Part shown: piece by piece, positions 5,324 through 6,069 of the stretch
Layout: the number at the start of each line of letters is the position of its first letter
How positions within the stretch are numbered: the stretch's first letter is position 1
Assembly (NCBI GenBank): GCA_020850915.1
Contig: JADZDV010000537.1
Location: 1-6,069, forward strand
Direction: 5' to 3'
Length of the DNA stretch: 6,069 nucleotides
DNA from: Chloroflexota bacterium
GTDB lineage: Bacteria; Chloroflexota; UBA6077; JADZDV01
Translations under genes and position numbers: made by a program
The notes under the pieces: generated by a model
The model's database searches: none
The model's input: only the letters and a program-made list of their open reading frames with translations
What the model was told of the DNA's origin: nothing

Positions 5324-6069
5324 ATGCCACTCCTCGACCCCAAGAACGACGTCGTGTTCAAGCTGCTCTTCAGCCGCGAGAAGCGACTCCTCCACAGCAT
5401 GCTCGAAGCAGTCCTCGGCGAACCCATCGACGAGGTAGAGCTGCTCAATCCTGGCATCCCCGGCGACTTGGCGAATGACAAGGCCATCATCCTCGATCTC
5501 CGAGCGCTGCTCAGCTCCGGCAAGCGGGTGAACGTCGAGATGCAGGTGGGCCCTGGTGAAACGCTTCCGCAGCGCTTCGTCTACTACGCCGCCACTGACT
5601 ACGCAGCTCAGCTCCGGCGAGGAGAGGGCTACCACCAGCTCGAGCCCACGGTGTCCATCGTTTGGGCGGCCTGCATCGTCGTGCCAGACTTGACTCAGTT
5701 GCACGAGGTATTCGAACTGCGAGGGCGCGAGACCGGCCTGCTTCACAGCGATCAGCTCACTTTCCACGTCATCCACCTCGCCAATCTGGATAATCCCGGT
5801 CAGGCTATGAACACCGCCCTGCACCGCTGGGCCCGGTTCTTTGCCGCCACCTCGACGCAAGAGCTGCTCCAACTCGCAGAGGAAGACGCCATCATGGAAG
5901 CCGCCAAGACAGCCCTCGAAGACCTTGCTCAGGACCCCGAGGCGCGACGCCTCGCGGACAAGCGTGAGATCGACAGAAAGCTCTACCAGTACGAGCTGGC
6001 AGAGACCGCCAGGAGAGCAGCGGCTGCGGCCGAGGCCGAAACACAGCGGGCTGAAGCTAGCCTGCGTCG
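5324..6069 (+). CDS. Rpn / PD-(D/E)XK putative transposase-family nuclease, 3' end cut
   Basis: This gene is open to the window end (248 whole codons, no stop). It belongs to the Rpn / PD-(D/E)XK nuclease family transposase group (PF12784-like). Well-studied Rpn members are DNA endonucleases that promote recombination in E. coli; many others are uncharacterised. The start MPLLDPKNDVVFKLLF (1-16) is typical. LLNP (40-43) follows, then KAIILDL with putative catalytic D58, VNVEMQ with E72 and Q74 (a glutamine at the usual lysine place, common in this group), and FVYYAATDYAAQLRRGEGYHQL (85-106, in two blocks). The last 37 residues seen are charged and alanine-rich (ETARRAAAAAEAE) and suggest a coiled-coil tail. 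ATG 5324 is chosen because the family motif begins at residue 3; GAGGGTGGGGG (5304-5314) upstream offers a purine-rich ribosome site. The gene is divergent from the recQ-like gene with a 113-bp gap. Family members are usually about 300 residues, so roughly 50 are probably missing. Confidence 0.92.
   Translation, partial: MPLLDPKNDVVFKLLFSREKRLLHSMLEAVLGEPIDEVELLNPGIPGDLANDKAIILDLRALLSSGKRVNVEMQVGPGETLPQRFVYYAATDYAAQLRRGEGYHQLEPTVSIVWAACIVVPDLTQLHEVFELRGRETGLLHSDQLTFHVIHLANLDNPGQAMNTALHRWARFFAATSTQELLQLAEEDAIMEAAKTALEDLAQDPEARRLADKREIDRKLYQYELAETARRAAAAAEAETQRAEASLR

Noticed and set aside
5300..5872. Minus-strand frame of 190 codons opposite the Rpn-family gene
   Set aside because: The plus strand gives a clear family start, D58 and E72-M-Q74 motifs and a continuous frame to the window end; the minus frame is its shadow.

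Overview
This is a high-GC window in which most codons end in G or C. The mix of gene families (a DUF4143-type ATPase, a Uma2-like nuclease, an Rpn-like nuclease and a RecQ-like helicase) would suit a large soil-type genome such as a myxobacterium or relative. That assignment is inference from style; no marker gene fixes the taxon.

Layout. Bases 40-191 hold two near-identical 76-bp direct repeats carrying a GGGGGTCAGACAC core. Bases 285-1442 (+) encode an intact 385-residue AAA_14/DUF4143 ATPase with a C-terminal PD-(D/E)XK-like signature. Bases 1443-2442 contain no intact gene. On the minus strand this stretch carries a decayed C-terminal piece of miaA (1681-2013, with an internal TAG) and two coding-like stretches I do not recognise. 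Bases 2443-2490 (+) form a 15-codon mini-ORF behind the best Shine-Dalgarno match noticed in the window. It ends 10 nt before the TTG start of a Uma2-family nuclease gene (2501-3100, +). A short convergent gap with an 8-bp tandem repeat separates this from a recQ-like helicase gene on the minus strand (3267-5210). A 113-bp divergent gap with a perfect 7-bp dyad then leads to an Rpn/PD-(D/E)XK putative-transposase-family gene that starts at 5324 (+) and runs off the window end.

How the genes relate. Apart from the proposed mini-ORF/Uma2 pair there is no operon: the four main genes are monocistronic, convergent or divergent. Three of the four belong to families with a PD-(D/E)XK nuclease fold and the fourth is a RecQ helicase, so the region reads as an accessory patchwork of DNA-processing genes on decayed DNA. 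I found no convincing new multi-gene system. The points most worth checking are the miaA remnant, the RecQ domain order (winged helix before zinc site), the leader mini-ORF before the Uma2 gene, and the REP-like direct repeat.
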